A stretch of DNA of 64,000 nucleotides from Meconema thalassinum (GCA_946902985.2 OX336388.2:1506870545-1506934544); one strand, 5' to 3'; counted from the stretch's first letter, positions 45,993 to 58,540 are shown. The notes: generated from the letters alone by a model not told the origin. Numbers and translations: made by a program.

Positions 45993-48201
45993 CAGTGGTC
46001 GCCAAACTGTTGAGCCAGTGAGCCACCATAGCATTCATAAATCTTCTATGAGCTACCAAGGAATACTGGGCCAAAGAAAGTACGTAACATTGAATTAAAA
46101 TTAAAATATTCTGTTTATTGCCTAAGAACATACTTTTCTAGTATTAATCAAATGATAATGAATATGGGAACTAATACAATAACTTTCTAAACTTACATTT
46201 TAATGAGAGGAGTGGAACTGTTTTTGGCCATCAAGTATCTTCTTGTAGTTCGGAGAGTATGTTGTAGCCACCATTCTGATGCAGTTATCCAAGTATTCAT
46301 TGGTCAGTCAGTTTCTATATTTATTTTTAATGAACTTCATAGTGGATAATGATGATTCACATAAGGATGTAGAACTGAACATCGCTTTCAATCTAAATCC
46401 AACTTGAACAATGGTTATTTTTGTTTGGGAACTAGAGGCCAAATATTTCCAGTGGTAGGAAGGCATCTAAGAGACAGATGACTTTGAAAATCAACAACTT
46501 CCATTTCCACTCCAGTCTGATCTCCTACGAATTTTTTTACAATACAAGTTGAGAAATCTTCTGTATCGATCTCAACAAAAGGGGAGTTGACGAATTGTGC
46601 CACAATCAATATGTTTAAAAATCTTTGAATTGTTGATCAAATTGTTCTCCGTGGTCTGAAAGAATATCCACGTATGTTTGGTTTTCCCTGGGTTGTTGTG
46701 GAGGGATTTGTTTGTCAACGATCTGCTTCAGACTGGAAAAGTGCTTGTATTCAAACTGGTTACAGTTCTTTTCCCACAGTTCGAGCTTTTATGAAAATGA
46801 CGTCACTTCTGAAATCATTCCACCAATGTCCTTATCTGTGCCTTGAAGCTGCAAGTTCAAACCATTCAACTTTTCAATTATATCAGTGAGAATGGCAACA
46901 TCTTGTAGCCAATCTTCGAATTCAATGAAAGGCTCACCCCGTTCTTTGAAGAATTTTACTATTGCAGGAAATAACTCTTTTAAACGTTGCCTCTGCTAAG
47001 CCAACGAACCTCTGTGTGAAGCAACAGATCACCATATTGGCATTCTAACTCTTCTGTTAGTTCTCTGAACAGTCGTCTTAGAAGTGCATGCGCTCTTATT
47101 TTATTTACTACTTTGACAACTGTTTTCATGACAATTTTCATACTTAAGAACTTTCCACATAATGATTGCTGGTGTATTATGCAATGATAAGACACAAACT
47201 TTGGTATATCGCTGTATCTTCGATACAAGGCAATAATCCATTTACCACGCCTATCATTGCAGGAGCTCCATCCTTAGCTAGACACACCAACTTCTTCACA
47301 GGAATATTTTCAGACTCAATAAGCTTTTTAAATGCCAAAAATATATCATTTCGGGTAGTGTGCCCGATAAGCGGCACAACCTTTACCAGCTCTCTTTTGT
47401 TTCAAAATTTTTAAAGACCATTGTTACAAAACGGTCTACTGAGCTGTATCAACCTTTATCAGTTGAATCGTCAAGTTGTAAGGAAAAATAACTACAATGA
47501 TCAAAGTCAGTTTTCAGTTGTGAAACTACATCAGAACTTATAGCTTCAACTCTTCGCACCACTGTATTAGCATAAAGCTGAACAGATGTAATAGCAGACA
47601 TAATCTCGGCTCTGTTTTTGAAGTTGTCAAATAATGTATCTTCAGCTTCCAAAAATGCAGCTTTAATGAACTCACCATCTTTGAACGGTTTCTTATGTTG
47701 GGCAATAACCTTGGAGACCCGGAGTGATGCTTCTGTGGCTGCCTTGTTCTTGTCCAGTGTCTTAAAGAAAGTAGATTGTTGCGCATTTAGTAGAGATTTC
47801 AGCAGCATAGCCTTATCTCTTCTCAGCGTTGAATTCGGCGGATAGTCTTTTTCAATTCCACTGTGAACGGTCTTGAAATGACGCTCAACATTTCCCTTCT
47901 TCCCTACTGAGACACTCCCATTACAAAGTAAACGCACGCATTTATCTTTCACTTGCGTAAAAAAAAAGAGTAATCGGTCTCCCATTCTGCATGAAACTGA
48001 TATAATTTCGGCTTTTTGCTTGAACTAGCCATTCTAACATCGCACAAGGAAAGAGCCTAAACAACGTGCACGCATGAACTGATCACACACAACACAGACG
48101 TAACCTCACTCTGCCACAGCCGGTAACCGCACACAACTTGCCATTCCAAAGTGTGGCCGCGAGCTACCGGAGACTCACGATCCACAGTTTGGCGATCTCT
48201 G
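45993..48201 (-). mobile_element. hAT transposon, complete ends
   Basis: The terminal inverted repeats CAGTGGTCGCCAAACTGT and the complement of ACAGTTTGGCGATCTCTG match except at two positions. A perfect 8-bp target duplication ATCTAGTT (45,985-45,992 and 48,202-48,209) fits the hAT rule. The central TA of the duplication matches the nnnTAnnn preference reported for the Buster group, as does the ZBED/GTF2IRD2-like look of its protein. The whole element is 2,209 bp and contains one degenerate transposase gene. Confidence 0.93.
46200..47985 (-). pseudogene. hAT transposase (ZBED/GTF2IRD2-like), broken
   Basis: The N-terminal piece (47,985-47,449) has a BED-type finger (CVRLLC...NVERHFKTVH) followed by LNAQQSTFF and SYFSLQLDDSTD, the catalytic-domain start with its first Asp region. 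A second piece (47,377-47,177) carries KKLVCLAKDGAPAMIG. A third (47,228-46,980) has CIIHQQSLCGK and HTEVRWLSRG, the signature near the second catalytic region. Weak C-terminal similarity (RMVATTYSPNYKKIL in another frame) continues to about 46,250. There are several frameshifts, so no active enzyme is made. Confidence 0.87.
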
Positions 48202-48209
48202 ATCTAGTT

Positions 48210-48606
48210 GATCCATATCGTATTCTTTATTTTGGTTAGTGCTGGTGGAAGCTACAAATCATCTAATAAAATGAGTTCCGTATTATAAACTACAATATCT
48301 GTAAAACACCCCCTTTTACAATAACAATTGAAAATGTGTGTATTGGAAACAAGGCAGTGTGTGCTCTGTAGCGCGAGAATATTATGGTAATACAGTAGGC
48401 AGTGCATTTAGCAGGCACTGTTTTGACGAGCACAGTGGCAAATGTTTCACCGACTTTCATTTGTCATTGAGCAGTTTATGAAGCTTCACGTTCAAGGTTG
48501 AACATCACATGGGGTAGGACAAAGACGACAACTGACATTTAAGTAAGCGGCATTATTGTCAAGCTGTGTTTGAGTAGGCTAGTCAAATATTAAATGCATA
48601 ACAGAA
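48210..48606. other. No gene recognised
   Basis: Unique-looking sequence between the hAT element and the Helitron tandem. Confidence 0.4.
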
Positions 48607-49328
48607 ACTCTATATATAAAAAATGAAAGTTTGTACGTTTTTTCTGAATTTCCACGGAAATTTGCGTTATTTGCGCGTTTCAGACTGTTTTATGACGGAT
48701 GCGCGCAAAAATATTTTTTTGTCTCTCTGTCTGTCTGTTTGTTTGTTTGTTTGTTTGTTTGTCTGTCTGTCTGTGGACAGTTATGTGTCCTTATAACTTG
48801 AGAACGGCTGGGTGGATCAACGTAAAATTTGATACAGATATCCATCAGAGGCACCACACTAATCATTGATGTAACTCTTCTCCGTACCTCTCATAAAAGG
48901 GGCCCAGCCCCTTTAAAATACATGCTGAAATAGGCGTAGAAGGGTGAGACAAAATTCATTTTCAGCCCCTCAATGTGAGATACGAAACTCGGGGGCCCTC
49001 GAAAATTACATTTTAAGGCCCTAAAACCAACAGTTTTAGAGATATTCCCAGAAAACTAAATTCACTTAATAAATTAATGAAAGAATGCATGCCGGTAACC
49101 ACGGCAGCTGACTCTCAGAGGTCCATCTATTTCTGTAAGACACAAGGCAATTCCATTTATTACATTACTGTGAAGGTTTGCAAATTGCTATAAGGTTATA
49201 ACGGATCCAAATTAAGCTGAAATATTCATCAATACATACAATGCACTTAAGGGGTTCAAGGGGTACTCAAGAATTTTTTCACGCGATTTACAAGTGCGGG
49301 TATGGTACGGAAGGTCTATTATATCCCT
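48607..49328 (+). mobile_element. Helitron copy B, 5' half only
   Basis: Starts near 48,607 with CTCTATATATAAAAAATG and follows copy A through the TCTG/TTTG tract and the 'GAACGGCTGGGTGGAT' block. It stops in GTCTATTATATCCC, where copy C begins. It has no hairpin or CTAG end. Confidence 0.88.
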
Positions 49329-50911
49329 TCTCTATTATATAAAAATGAAAGTTTGTCTGTTTTCTTTCTGAATTTCCACGGAAATTTGCGATATTTACCC
49401 GTTTCAGACTGTTTTGTCACGGATGCACGCAAAACTAAAATTTTTGCCTGTCTGTCTGTTGGCCTTGGACAATTTTTTGTGTCCTTATAACTCGGGAACG
49501 GCTGGGTGGATTAACATAAAATTTGATACAGATATCGATCGGAGGCACGACACTAATCATTGATGTAACTCTTCTCCGTGCCTCTCATAACAGAGGGCCT
49601 ACACCCTTAAAATACATGCTGAAATAAGCGTAGAAGGGTGAGACAAAGCTCATTTTCAGCCCCTCAATGTGAGAAACGAAACTCGGGGGCTCTAAAAAGG
49701 ACACCGAAAACCACATTTTAAGGCCCTAAATCAAACAGTTTTTGAGATATTCCCAGAAAACTAAATTCGCTTAATAAATCATTGAAAGATGCTTGCCGGT
49801 AACAATGGCAACAGAATCTCAGAGGTCCATCTATTTCTGTAAGACGCATTGCAATTCCATTTATTACATTACTTTGAAGGTTTGCAAACGGCTATAAGGT
49901 TATAACGGATCCAAATTAAGCTGAAATATTCATCAATATCAATACATATAATGCGCTTAAGGGGTCAAGGGGTACTCTAGATTTTTTTAACGGGATTTGC
50001 ACGTGCGGGTATGGTACAGAAAGTCTATTATATTCCTATCCCTGTATTGTTATATTATTATTCTTTTAATTATTATCATTATTATGGCGTATAACGACGA
50101 GACAAAGCTCATTTTCAACCCCTTCGTGTCAGAAACAAAACTCGGGGCCTCTAAAGAGCCATAAAGGGTCCCCAAAATCCATATTTTAAGGCTCTAATAC
50201 CATCAGTTTCCTAGATATTACCAGAAAACTAATTTCATTTATTAAACTAATGAAGGAATGCAAGCCAGTAACCATGACAACAGTATCTCAAGAGGTGACA
50301 TCCAACTTTCCATCTATTTCTGGAAGAAGTAATGCCACTCCATTTATTGCATTTCTGTCAAAGGTTGCAAATGGCTATAAGGTTATCACGGAACCAACTA
50401 AAACTGTAAAATTCATCAATGCACTTATGGGGTTTCAAGGAGTACCCTAGATTTTATTCACACGACTTACACGTGGATATGTCGTAAAGAAGGTCTATTA
50501 TATCTCCAAACAGCAACATTATTTTCAAAAAATCCTGATTTGAAATAGTAGACTATTTTTTGCTGATTTTAGGAATTTGGGCCATTGGAGGCTAAAAAAA
50601 CTAAATTTTGAGGCACCACAAGCCTTTATAATTTATAAAAGGGGTCTTCCTGTTGTTGGGCAGGTCTTGACACAACGGTTAGGGTCAGTTTGTATGTGAC
50701 GTGTATTGCTATTCGTCTACGAGGTTTTCAATTTTATTTTCACGTCAGGAAGAACACGTTAGGTAAATTTAGTTTGAGAGCACATTTTAACTAATCATTT
50801 TTCTTTGTCAACAAACAGGTTCCAAGCTCCTAACCATTGCAACAGTAGCTCAATTGAAAACGTCTGGTTATTAATACCGAAGACCGTTCGAAGAATGGGT
50901 ACTTCTGCTAG
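49329..50911 (+). mobile_element. Helitron copy C, complete
   Basis: 5' end TCTCTATTATATAAAAATG; 3' end with hairpin CCGTTC/GAATGG and CTAG (50,908-50,911) followed by T. Collinear with copy A, with scattered substitutions and small indels. Non-coding. Sitting directly behind the truncated copy B, it makes a head-to-tail pair sharing one 3' end. Confidence 0.9.
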
Positions 50912-51102
50912 TGTAGTTATATGAGTGGAATAAAAGCTGAGACTAGGTCATTTCATGATTGTAGGAAGGCATGTTTAGATTGTTTACGACGAATTGTATG
51001 AGAGTCTTGAGATAATGAATGATATAGTTACTGAGGAGTGTGCTCACAGTATTTGAGAGTACAGTCGACGTTGTGTGTCACTTTGTTATTATGAATTATT
51101 AA

Positions 51103-51290
51103 GGAAGGAAGGAAGCTTGTAGTTTTGCGTGACCGTTAATCTCACAATCATGATCCACGGTACCTCCCTTTTACGTGGAATGCGAACCACAGGACATTAC
51201 ATTTCAATTCGAAAATCTCATGTATTGGCCGGGAATCAAACCCGGTCTACCTTGGTGAGAGACTAACAGCTTGAACGCTGCGCCACAAGT
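51103..51290 (-). mobile_element. SINE family 5, diverged
   Basis: GGAAGGAAGCTTGTAGTT left end, CCACAGGACATTACATTTC body and a degenerate tRNA head (CCGGGAATCAAACCCGG). Confidence 0.82.
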
Positions 51291-51456
51291 GTGACAGTAG
51301 CATATCTCCAATTCAATCTATACATTCATCATAGTACCAGACTGAAAATGGAGCGTAAATTAACATTTTAAGAATGTCCAGGCTGTGTAGTATACCAGTA
51401 GGTTAACATGTCAGATGTTACACATCATATGCGACTACTGTAAGGCTCGTATTTTT

Positions 51457-52060
51457 TAGCCTATTTTCTATTTTGAAAAAAAAAAAAAAAAAGGCTTATG
51501 AGATCACCTTTTGTCCGTGTGTGTGTGTGTGTCCCCTAATAAAATCTAAACGGCTGGAGAGATTTCAATGAAACTCGGTAAGTTCATAGCACTATTCCGG
51601 GCGACCCCGACCGTGCCCTTCAAATTTTGTTACGTCTCACCATTCCAAAATGGCGGCTGTGCGAATTATTTCACCAGCATTCAATATCTCCGAAATTATT
51701 CCCGATATCACTCTGGAATTTCTTACGGTGATAAAGGGAACTACTAGAAGTTCACCTATGTGACATGTGAAAAACTGGTAACTACATAACCAACATGGCG
51801 GCCACGCGAATTCGCGACTTTAAATAGACGTTCCTCGCGATTTAACCAACCAAACGCAATAAAACTTGGTACAGTATATGTTTATACACATTGTAATGCA
51901 CCGACATTTAACTTCGTTCTATTGTTTACATAACCACAAGATGGCGGATGTGCGAAATATTTCACCGGCATTCTATATCTCTGAAACTATTAGCGGTATC
52001 ACCCTGAAATTTTGTACGGAGATAAAGGTCACTACTAGAAGTTCATCTATAAAACTTTCA
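51457..52060 (+). mobile_element. Family X element, truncated by Y
   Basis: TAGCCTATTTTC terminal hairpin with an A17 run, GGCTTATGAGATCACC, GTGTGTGTG and CCCTAATAAAATC, then nearly two ~300 bp units with AAAATGGCGG, AACATGGCGG and AAGATGGCGG phrases. The right part is replaced by family Y sequence at 52,061. Confidence 0.75.
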
Positions 52061-53380
52061 AAAAAAGTCCTCTTGGCACGCCGGAAGGCGGAGGTAGATT
52101 TCACCGGACAAACTTGGGGATAGGCGAAAATAGGCAGAATATGCAGGTTTTCGTAGAAGGATCAGACCACATTTATTGCGTGAAAGTATTTTATAATTGG
52201 AGATTAATTAACTTTGTTTTTCGTCATTTTATGCATATTTTAAACATTCTATTGTCTTATGATGACGGTAACCTTCTTGTCATTTGGAGTCCATTTTTAT
52301 ACTTGTGGTCACACTGTCCTTATGCAAGGTTTCGACACTGATGTGTAACTATGTACCGGTCTGTTACTTCTTCACGCAAAATTATATCTCCCGCAGAGAT
52401 GTTGGTTGGTTCATCAGTTCAGGGGCTGCGACAACGTGGTCATGTAACCCCGTGTACTTTGGGTGAGTGTAGAATCTGTCTGATAAACGGTGTGAATTGT
52501 GATGGCTGTATTAGTCTGTAATTCAGGTAAGGAATGAAGACGCTCAATTTCAAGCAGTAGTTCCTAATGTTGCTACCAGATACTACCGTCAACGACACCT
52601 AGCTGTGAACTTGGCTACTAGATGCCACCGCAACCAGCAACTCACAACGAACGTTGGAACTTCCCCTCCAAAGGAAAGCATACTGAGGGATTTTTAGTGC
52701 TCTTAGAAAATCCGACGACTTTGGCCGGCTTTGAAACCGCGACCTTGGGCATAGAAGTTTAGCATGCTACCAGTTACGTCACCGAAGCCGCTTCACACTT
52801 AGTCAGATGAAAATCTGAATCTGATCTCGCGCAAGTGCGTTGTCATGGCAACGTCTGATGGCTCATCCCTCATCAATTTAGTAGTGTTGCCATGGCAACC
52901 ACTGATAGCTCTTGGTATTTTCTTATAATTCCGAAATCATTTTTCTCATCCCTTGGCGTAATGGTGGCTCATATCAAAAATTCTTTCAGACAAACGTTTT
53001 AGGTAATTATTAGGGGAATATTGTCCATTTTGTACGGTTTTGACATTGTGCCTATTAACAGAGATATGATTAATGTTTCCCGAAAAAACCACTTTTTCCC
53101 ACCCCTTTGGTCAATGGTTGGTGCTATCAAAAAACGTTTCAAACATACATTTTTGAGCTTTATCCGACACATAGAATGAACTTTTAACGGATTCGATATT
53201 TCACATATTAAGAGAGTTATCGCAATATTTCATTTTTTCGAAAAAAGTCCCCCATTTTCATCCCCTTCTACCGATTTAGCCCAGTAACGAACTCGACCGA
53301 GATTTTATGGGTATACATATTCGGTAAAAAATTCAAAGTGATTGGTGCAAAATTACGGCTGTTATCGTGTCCACAAGAAA

Positions 53381-53434
<54 letters not shown>

Positions 53435-54385
53435 TTTGAACTGACGGTGGTTTTGGGGTCTGGGGGATGTGAAACGCGAAGATATGTCGAAATTTTCCGG
53501 AAATCGAAACATGGTACCCATTGCAATAGTTAGCTTTCTAATGAAATCTACCTAAAATACTACCATCAACGACACCTAGCTGTGAACTTGGCTACTAGAT
53601 GCCACCGGAACCATCAACTCGCAACGAACGTTGGAACTTCCCCTCCGAAGGGAAAAAAACTCAGGTTTTTTAGCGCTCTTAGTAAATCCGACGACTTTAG
53701 CCGGGTTTGAACCCGCGACCTTGGGCATAGAAGTTCAGCATGCTACCAGTTCCGATACCGAAGTCGCTTCCCACAGACAGATGGAAATCTGAATGTTATC
53801 TCGTCCAGTGGCGTTGTCATAGCAACTGCTGATGACTCATCCCTTATCAATTAAAAGTAAAGTTGTCATGGCAACCTCTCTTGGCACTTGGCATTTTCTT
53901 ATAATTTAAATCATTTTGCTAATCCCGTGGCGTAATGGTGGGTCATATCAAAAATTCTTTCAGACAAAAGTTTTAGGTAATTATTGGAGGAATATTGTCT
54001 ATTTTGTACGGTTTTGATATTGTGCCTATTAACAGAGATATGATTAATGTTTCCCGAAATACCCACTTTTTCCCACCCCTTTGGTCAATGGTTGGTGCTA
54101 TCAAAAAACCTTTCAAACATAAATTTTAGGGTCTTGTCCTACACATAGTATGAACTTTGAATGGATTCAATATTTCATATATTAAGAGAGTTATAGCGAT
54201 ATTTCACTTTTTCGAAAAAAGCCTCCCATTTTCACCCCCTTTGACCGATTTTGCTCATTTACGAACTCGACCGAGATTTTATAGGTATACATATTCGGTA
54301 AAAAATTCAATGTGAGTGGTGCAAAATTACGGCAGTTATCGTGTCCACAAGAAACTGATATACATATATATATACATATATATGT
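52061..54385 (-). mobile_element. Family Y composite repeat, copy 2
   Basis: Reversed relative to copies 1 and 3. The terminal block (GTCCTCTTGGCACGCCGG, 52,070 onward), one complete unit and most of another are present, with reversed tRNA-like modules ending near 52,797 and 53,762. The (TA)n at 53,384-53,430 is the unit's internal microsatellite. It breaks off in the TA tract of the second unit, where LINE 3 starts. Confidence 0.8.
53384..53430. repeat. (TA)n microsatellite
   Basis: About 23 TA units inside a family Y unit; the same position in other units holds only 4-14 units. Confidence 0.95.
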
Positions 54386-54523
54386 GGGAAACGGTATCCA
54401 GATCATGACACAAGCATCGAATATAGAACTGAATTATTTATATATATAATAAATATTTATTGCAGCCAAGTGGCCATAATGGACAGTTATAAGGTGTGCT
54501 TACAAATAATTATTACAGCTAGA

Positions 54524-57272
54524 TTAATCTTTACTGTATTCAACTATGCTCTTTGTCCGTTTGCTGCATGATGTGATGTGGTATTTGTTGCAGGTGTTAT
54601 TGCACAGAGAACATATGCATTCTTCATTCGGTTCATGGTATTTTACATTTTTACAGATCTTGTGGTGGAAACCGTGGATGGCGAGTCTTGTTACCACATG
54701 TCTCATCTCCTGGTTCTCGTTTGTCCATCTTCTGTCCACCATTGCTTCTGTTGCGTAGAATTCAAGCGGGATTTCGTTCTGCTTCTGATGTCTTATCTCG
54801 AGGAGTTTCTTCATATGCTTAGTAGATGGCAGTTGTAGTCTTAATCTGAGATCTTCAATGTAGTATGTTTCTTTTGTTAGGACATATGCCAGCCTGGACT
54901 GGGACGTTCTTGCAATTCCTAGCACCCTTTTCAGGAAAGAAGCCTTTACTTTTTCAATTGTGATTAGGTCTGCCATGGATAGCCTTTCCCATATCAGTTC
55001 TAGACCATATGTAATGACGGGGGTTATTTTCGCGTGGAAGAGAATCATTGCTGTTTGTAGAGATAGTTTGGTAATATTGTTCAAATCGTACATTCCTCTA
55101 ATGGCTGCTGCTGCTCGTTCCTTTATATGTAGTCTAAAGGATTGGCACGTTGTTTGTAGGGTGAGGCCGAGGTATTTGTAGGAATTGACTGTCTCAAGTT
55201 CAGTCTCTCCCAGGATCATTTTGTTTTCGGCGGCTAGTTTTCCTCCTTTTCGGAAGGCCATATGCACTGTCTTCTTTTCATTTATACTGAGCTCGTTTTC
55301 CTCCGCCCAGTCTTGCAAGTTGTTGAGCACTTCCTGTAGCTCCTGTCTGTTTGTAGACCCCAGAACCATGTCATCTGCGTACAGGTAAAGAGATACTGAT
55401 TTTGTGTTTTCAATAGTCCGTATAACATCCGCTGTCGCGACGTTGAACAGAGTGGGACTCAGTGGGTCGCCTTGTAGTACTCCGTTGGTTTGGGTGATCT
55501 CTCTTGAGGTTGATATCCCATCATGTATCTCTACTTTGTTGAAAGCCAGGATGTTTTTTATCATATACGTGATTTCGGATTTTTCATCCATCATTTGCTC
55601 CAGTTTTATAATGAGCTTCGATCTGTTTAGTAGGTCGAAGGCCTTCGAGAAGTCGACAAATATGGCATGAAAAATTCCTTTAGGGTATCTAAGCGCTTGT
55701 TCTATGTCATTCAGTAGATTGTTGACAGCTTGAAGGGTGGACCTTCCTTTCCTGAACCCGAATTGTTGATCGGGAATCAGTTGATCGACTGTCGGGGTGA
55801 GCCTTTTGAGCAGAATGTTTGAAAATACTTTGAATATATTGTTCTCTAGAGCGATTCCTCGGTATGAGTTTGGGTCGTTGTCTTCTCCTTTGCCCTTGTG
55901 TAGAACCTTAATTATGGATTTTCTCCATTCGTCGGGTATTTCCCCTGTGGCTAGGCATCTGTTAAACAGATCTGACCATAGTTCACTTAGAATTTCAGCC
56001 GAGTCTTTCAGGATCTCATTGGAGATGCCGTCTGGGCCTGTCGCTTTCTTGTTTTTTGTCTTGCTGATTGTCGCAATTACTTCTTCCGATGTGATGGGTG
56101 TGTCCAATTCTACGCTTGTGTGATATGTTGCGTTATACGCCGCTTGTGACTGAGTTATGTTCAGTACTTGTGAGAAGTGATTTTCCCATATATCCATATG
56201 AATTTGGCCAGATTTCCTCGTAGTCTTTTTTCTGATGGCTATGAAGGGGTCTTTTAGTGCTTCTTCTGCCTCCATTAAGGCTTGTTTTTCTATGTATTGA
56301 GCCTTTTTCTTTTTCAGGAGAGTTTTATATTCCTTTCTTTGTGCTGCATATTCTTCTAGAAGACCTTTTGTGTTGTGTAGTTTGGCCATGTGTAGTTTTA
56401 GGAGGACTTCATTTCTAAGTGTGTAGCATTCCGTATCAAACCATGGTTTAGCTCTTCTTTGGTTGATTGGGATTGTTGATGCTCGTATGGCCTCCTGAAT
56501 TGTTGTCAGGGCTTGGTTGAGATTGTTTTCGTTAAGGCATTGTTTTGTTGCCTCCATTGCTTGTGCGTTGTTGCTTAGGGCATTTGCGTCAATCTTTCTG
56601 GAGCTCTTGTGGGTTAGTAGGTTCGGTATTTCCTCTTTAGTATTTCCGACTATAATATTGGTCCTGATAGGTATATGTTTTGTCAGTGGGGTGCAGGATG
56701 ACTTCCAGAGTCCCTGTTGGTTTTGGATGGAGATGTTGCTTCCTCTGTAAAAAAACTAGGTCGATGGTACTTGTGCCATTGTGGGCTATGTACGTTATTT
56801 CATTTGCTTTGTTTATAAGAGAGTAGCCTTCTTCTTGTAACATATCCAACATAGCTCTTGTTTTGTTGTTGGGCTTGTCTATTCTGCAGTTAAAATCTCC
56901 TGCCAGGATGACGTTTTTGTCTGTCTTTGTTCGGGCAATCGCCCCTGCTATTATTTCTATTGTGTCTTCTAGGGAAGATCCGTATGTGATGTATATACCT
57001 ATTATTGTTAGGTTTGGGGTTTTCATTATTACTAGGTTCTCTTCTTTTATCGAGCCTTCAATTTTCCCTATGGAAGGTTTGAAAATTATGGAGACTCCTC
57101 CCTCTGGTCTGCCTCTTGGGTTTGACTTGGCGAGAGAGTGAATTGCGTAGTGGCTCGTGAAGTTCAGAGGTTCTGTCAGGAAGGTTTCAGTGGCCACCAT
57201 TATGTCGCTCTTTATCCAGATATCTTCAGGCGCTGTGTAGATTTTGCCTCTCAGACCCTCTACATTCCACAA
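54524..57272 (-). pseudogene. LINE ORF2: APE endonuclease plus reverse transcriptase, one frameshift
   Basis: The endonuclease frame (57,272-56,637) has LLWNVEGLRGK, ATETFL, ILAGDFNCRID and STIDLVF. The RT frame (56,557-54,524, open for 677 residues) has SYRGIALENNIFKVFSN (about 232), FGFRKGRSTLQAV, FVDFSKAFD (catalytic Asp about 302), GVLQGDPLSPTLFN, YADDMVL (about 393-396), SYKYLGLTLQ and a C-terminal CICSLCNNTCNKYHITSC zinc knuckle. The two frames meet at a run of seven A's (56,749-56,755) by a single-base shift; otherwise no stop interrupts. The frame is open upstream of 57,272 without an ATG and overlaps the end of ORF1. Could be a recent mutation or a sequencing error. Confidence 0.9.
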
Positions 57273-57324
57273 AAGTATTTCCAGATTTCTTTCGGCGTTT
57301 TTCAGTTTGGGGCTTCCGTTGGTG

Positions 57325-58242
57325 TTATTGCCTTCGAAATCGAAAGGTACGATATATTACCCTATCCGGCCAGAGACTTGTTTGCATAACGGAGTCCCTT
57401 TCTTCCATGGGCACCCCTATTTTAAAGGCTTTGCTGGTGCCACGGAATGGGAGCTGTTCGCAGCTGATTACCTTAGAGATGCCGTTTTGAGTAAGGTGTC
57501 CTTTTATGTCATCTTCGGTTACGTCGATGTCAAGTCTCCCAATGAATATCCAGGCGGTTCGTGGAGCTGCTCTCAGCCTGCCGATTTCGGAGCCTCCCGT
57601 GCCATGTTGTGGGGGTTTTCTTATCGTGTCGTCTAGTTTTCTTGTGTTCATGTTTGTTGAGGTGTCTTCGTTGGTATGTTTGCTAGGCAGATCTGGCCAC
57701 TCTTTGTTTGCTGAAGGTCTGTCTCTATATTTGTTTTTGTTTGTATCTCTAATTGACGGTCGTGGTTTGGTGGTAGGTGGGTGCAGCAGCGTTGATGTTT
57801 TTGGAGTTTCAGTGAGGTCTTGGGTTTTGGGGTAGTCTAAGTCTTGTCGTTTTACAAGTATGTCTGCTTGTTGCAGTTGCGTCTCGAGAATTAGGGTCAT
57901 TTTTTTCATAAGGTTTTCAGACAGTTCGTCTAGCTTTTCTTTGATGTTTTCGCATGATGTTTTATTTTCCAAGGCTATCTCTCTTACTTCTTTATTTAAT
58001 TCTTGGTTGCTTGTCGCCGTTGGGGCCAAACCATTTGACTTCAGGCGTAGTCTACAGGTCTCGCACATCCATAGTAGAGATCTCTTTTTTGAGTGAAGGG
58101 CGTTATACTCCGTTGTAGTCATAGAGGTGCACTCCTTGTGGAACCATTGGTTGCAACCTCCGTCGCAACTCACTGCTGTGTCTTCTAGTGGTGTGTCCGA
58201 ATCACATTTGGCACATCTCTTGTAGTCCATTGCGGGTAGCAT
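57325..58242 (-). CDS. LINE ORF1 protein with PHD-type zinc finger
   Basis: An intact 305-residue frame from ATG to stop. The N terminus has a PHD finger: CAKC (about 9-12), CDGGCNQWFHKEC (27-39) and WMCETCRLRL (59-68), with the aromatic residue before His-Lys-Glu-Cys and Trp before the last Cys pair as in PHD domains. A coiled-coil-like acidic/basic stretch follows (about 80-130), then a proline/lysine-rich linker, and a C-terminal fold with WIFIGRLDIDVTEDDIKGHL that looks RRM-like, fitting an RNA-binding chaperone role. The stop lies before the frame of ORF2 takes over; ORF2 is +1 relative to ORF1. No neighbouring element in the window shares this protein. Confidence 0.88.
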   Translation of the reverse strand: MLPAMDYKRCAKCDSDTPLEDTAVSCDGGCNQWFHKECTSMTTTEYNALHSKKRSLLWMCETCRLRLKSNGLAPTATSNQELNKEVREIALENKTSCENIKEKLDELSENLMKKMTLILETQLQQADILVKRQDLDYPKTQDLTETPKTSTLLHPPTTKPRPSIRDTNKNKYRDRPSANKEWPDLPSKHTNEDTSTNMNTRKLDDTIRKPPQHGTGGSEIGRLRAAPRTAWIFIGRLDIDVTEDDIKGHLTQNGISKVISCEQLPFRGTSKAFKIGVPMEERDSVMQTSLWPDRVIYRTFRFRRQ

Positions 58243-58540
58243 TGTTTGTAGTGATGTTCGTACGGTTCGGAATGTGAGAGTCTGTTTAAGCGCAGGTGTG
58301 GTTGGTAATGAGATAGGTTTGATTCTTATTCCTGTCTACTTTGATTGTACCAGCTTTGCTGTATGGGGTTTGTTAGAAGGTCTTGTTGCACTTGCGACAG
58401 GGAGGTGGTCTGAGTCCGAAATGAATCACTGATGAGCTTGTATGCGTCTAGTGTGGTAAAACTTTCGGCGAAGGGTAGTGCGTTGTGTGCGCTTCATGCG
58501 GGAAAGCATTCAGCCGAGATTGTTTTCCAAGTGAGCGATA

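Larger units (their letters stand above)
54386..58540 (-). mobile_element. APE-type LINE with PHD-finger ORF1, nearly intact
   Basis: A minus-strand two-ORF LINE: 5' leader (58,243 to about 58,540), ORF1 (58,242-57,325), ORF2 in two frames (about 57,330-54,524) and a short 3' UTR. The 3' end abuts a TA microsatellite of a Y repeat, which probably served as the target. The PHD ORF1 plus APE-RT layout occurs in CR1/Jockey-like clades; the exact clade is not settled. This is the best-preserved coding element of the window. Confidence 0.82.
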
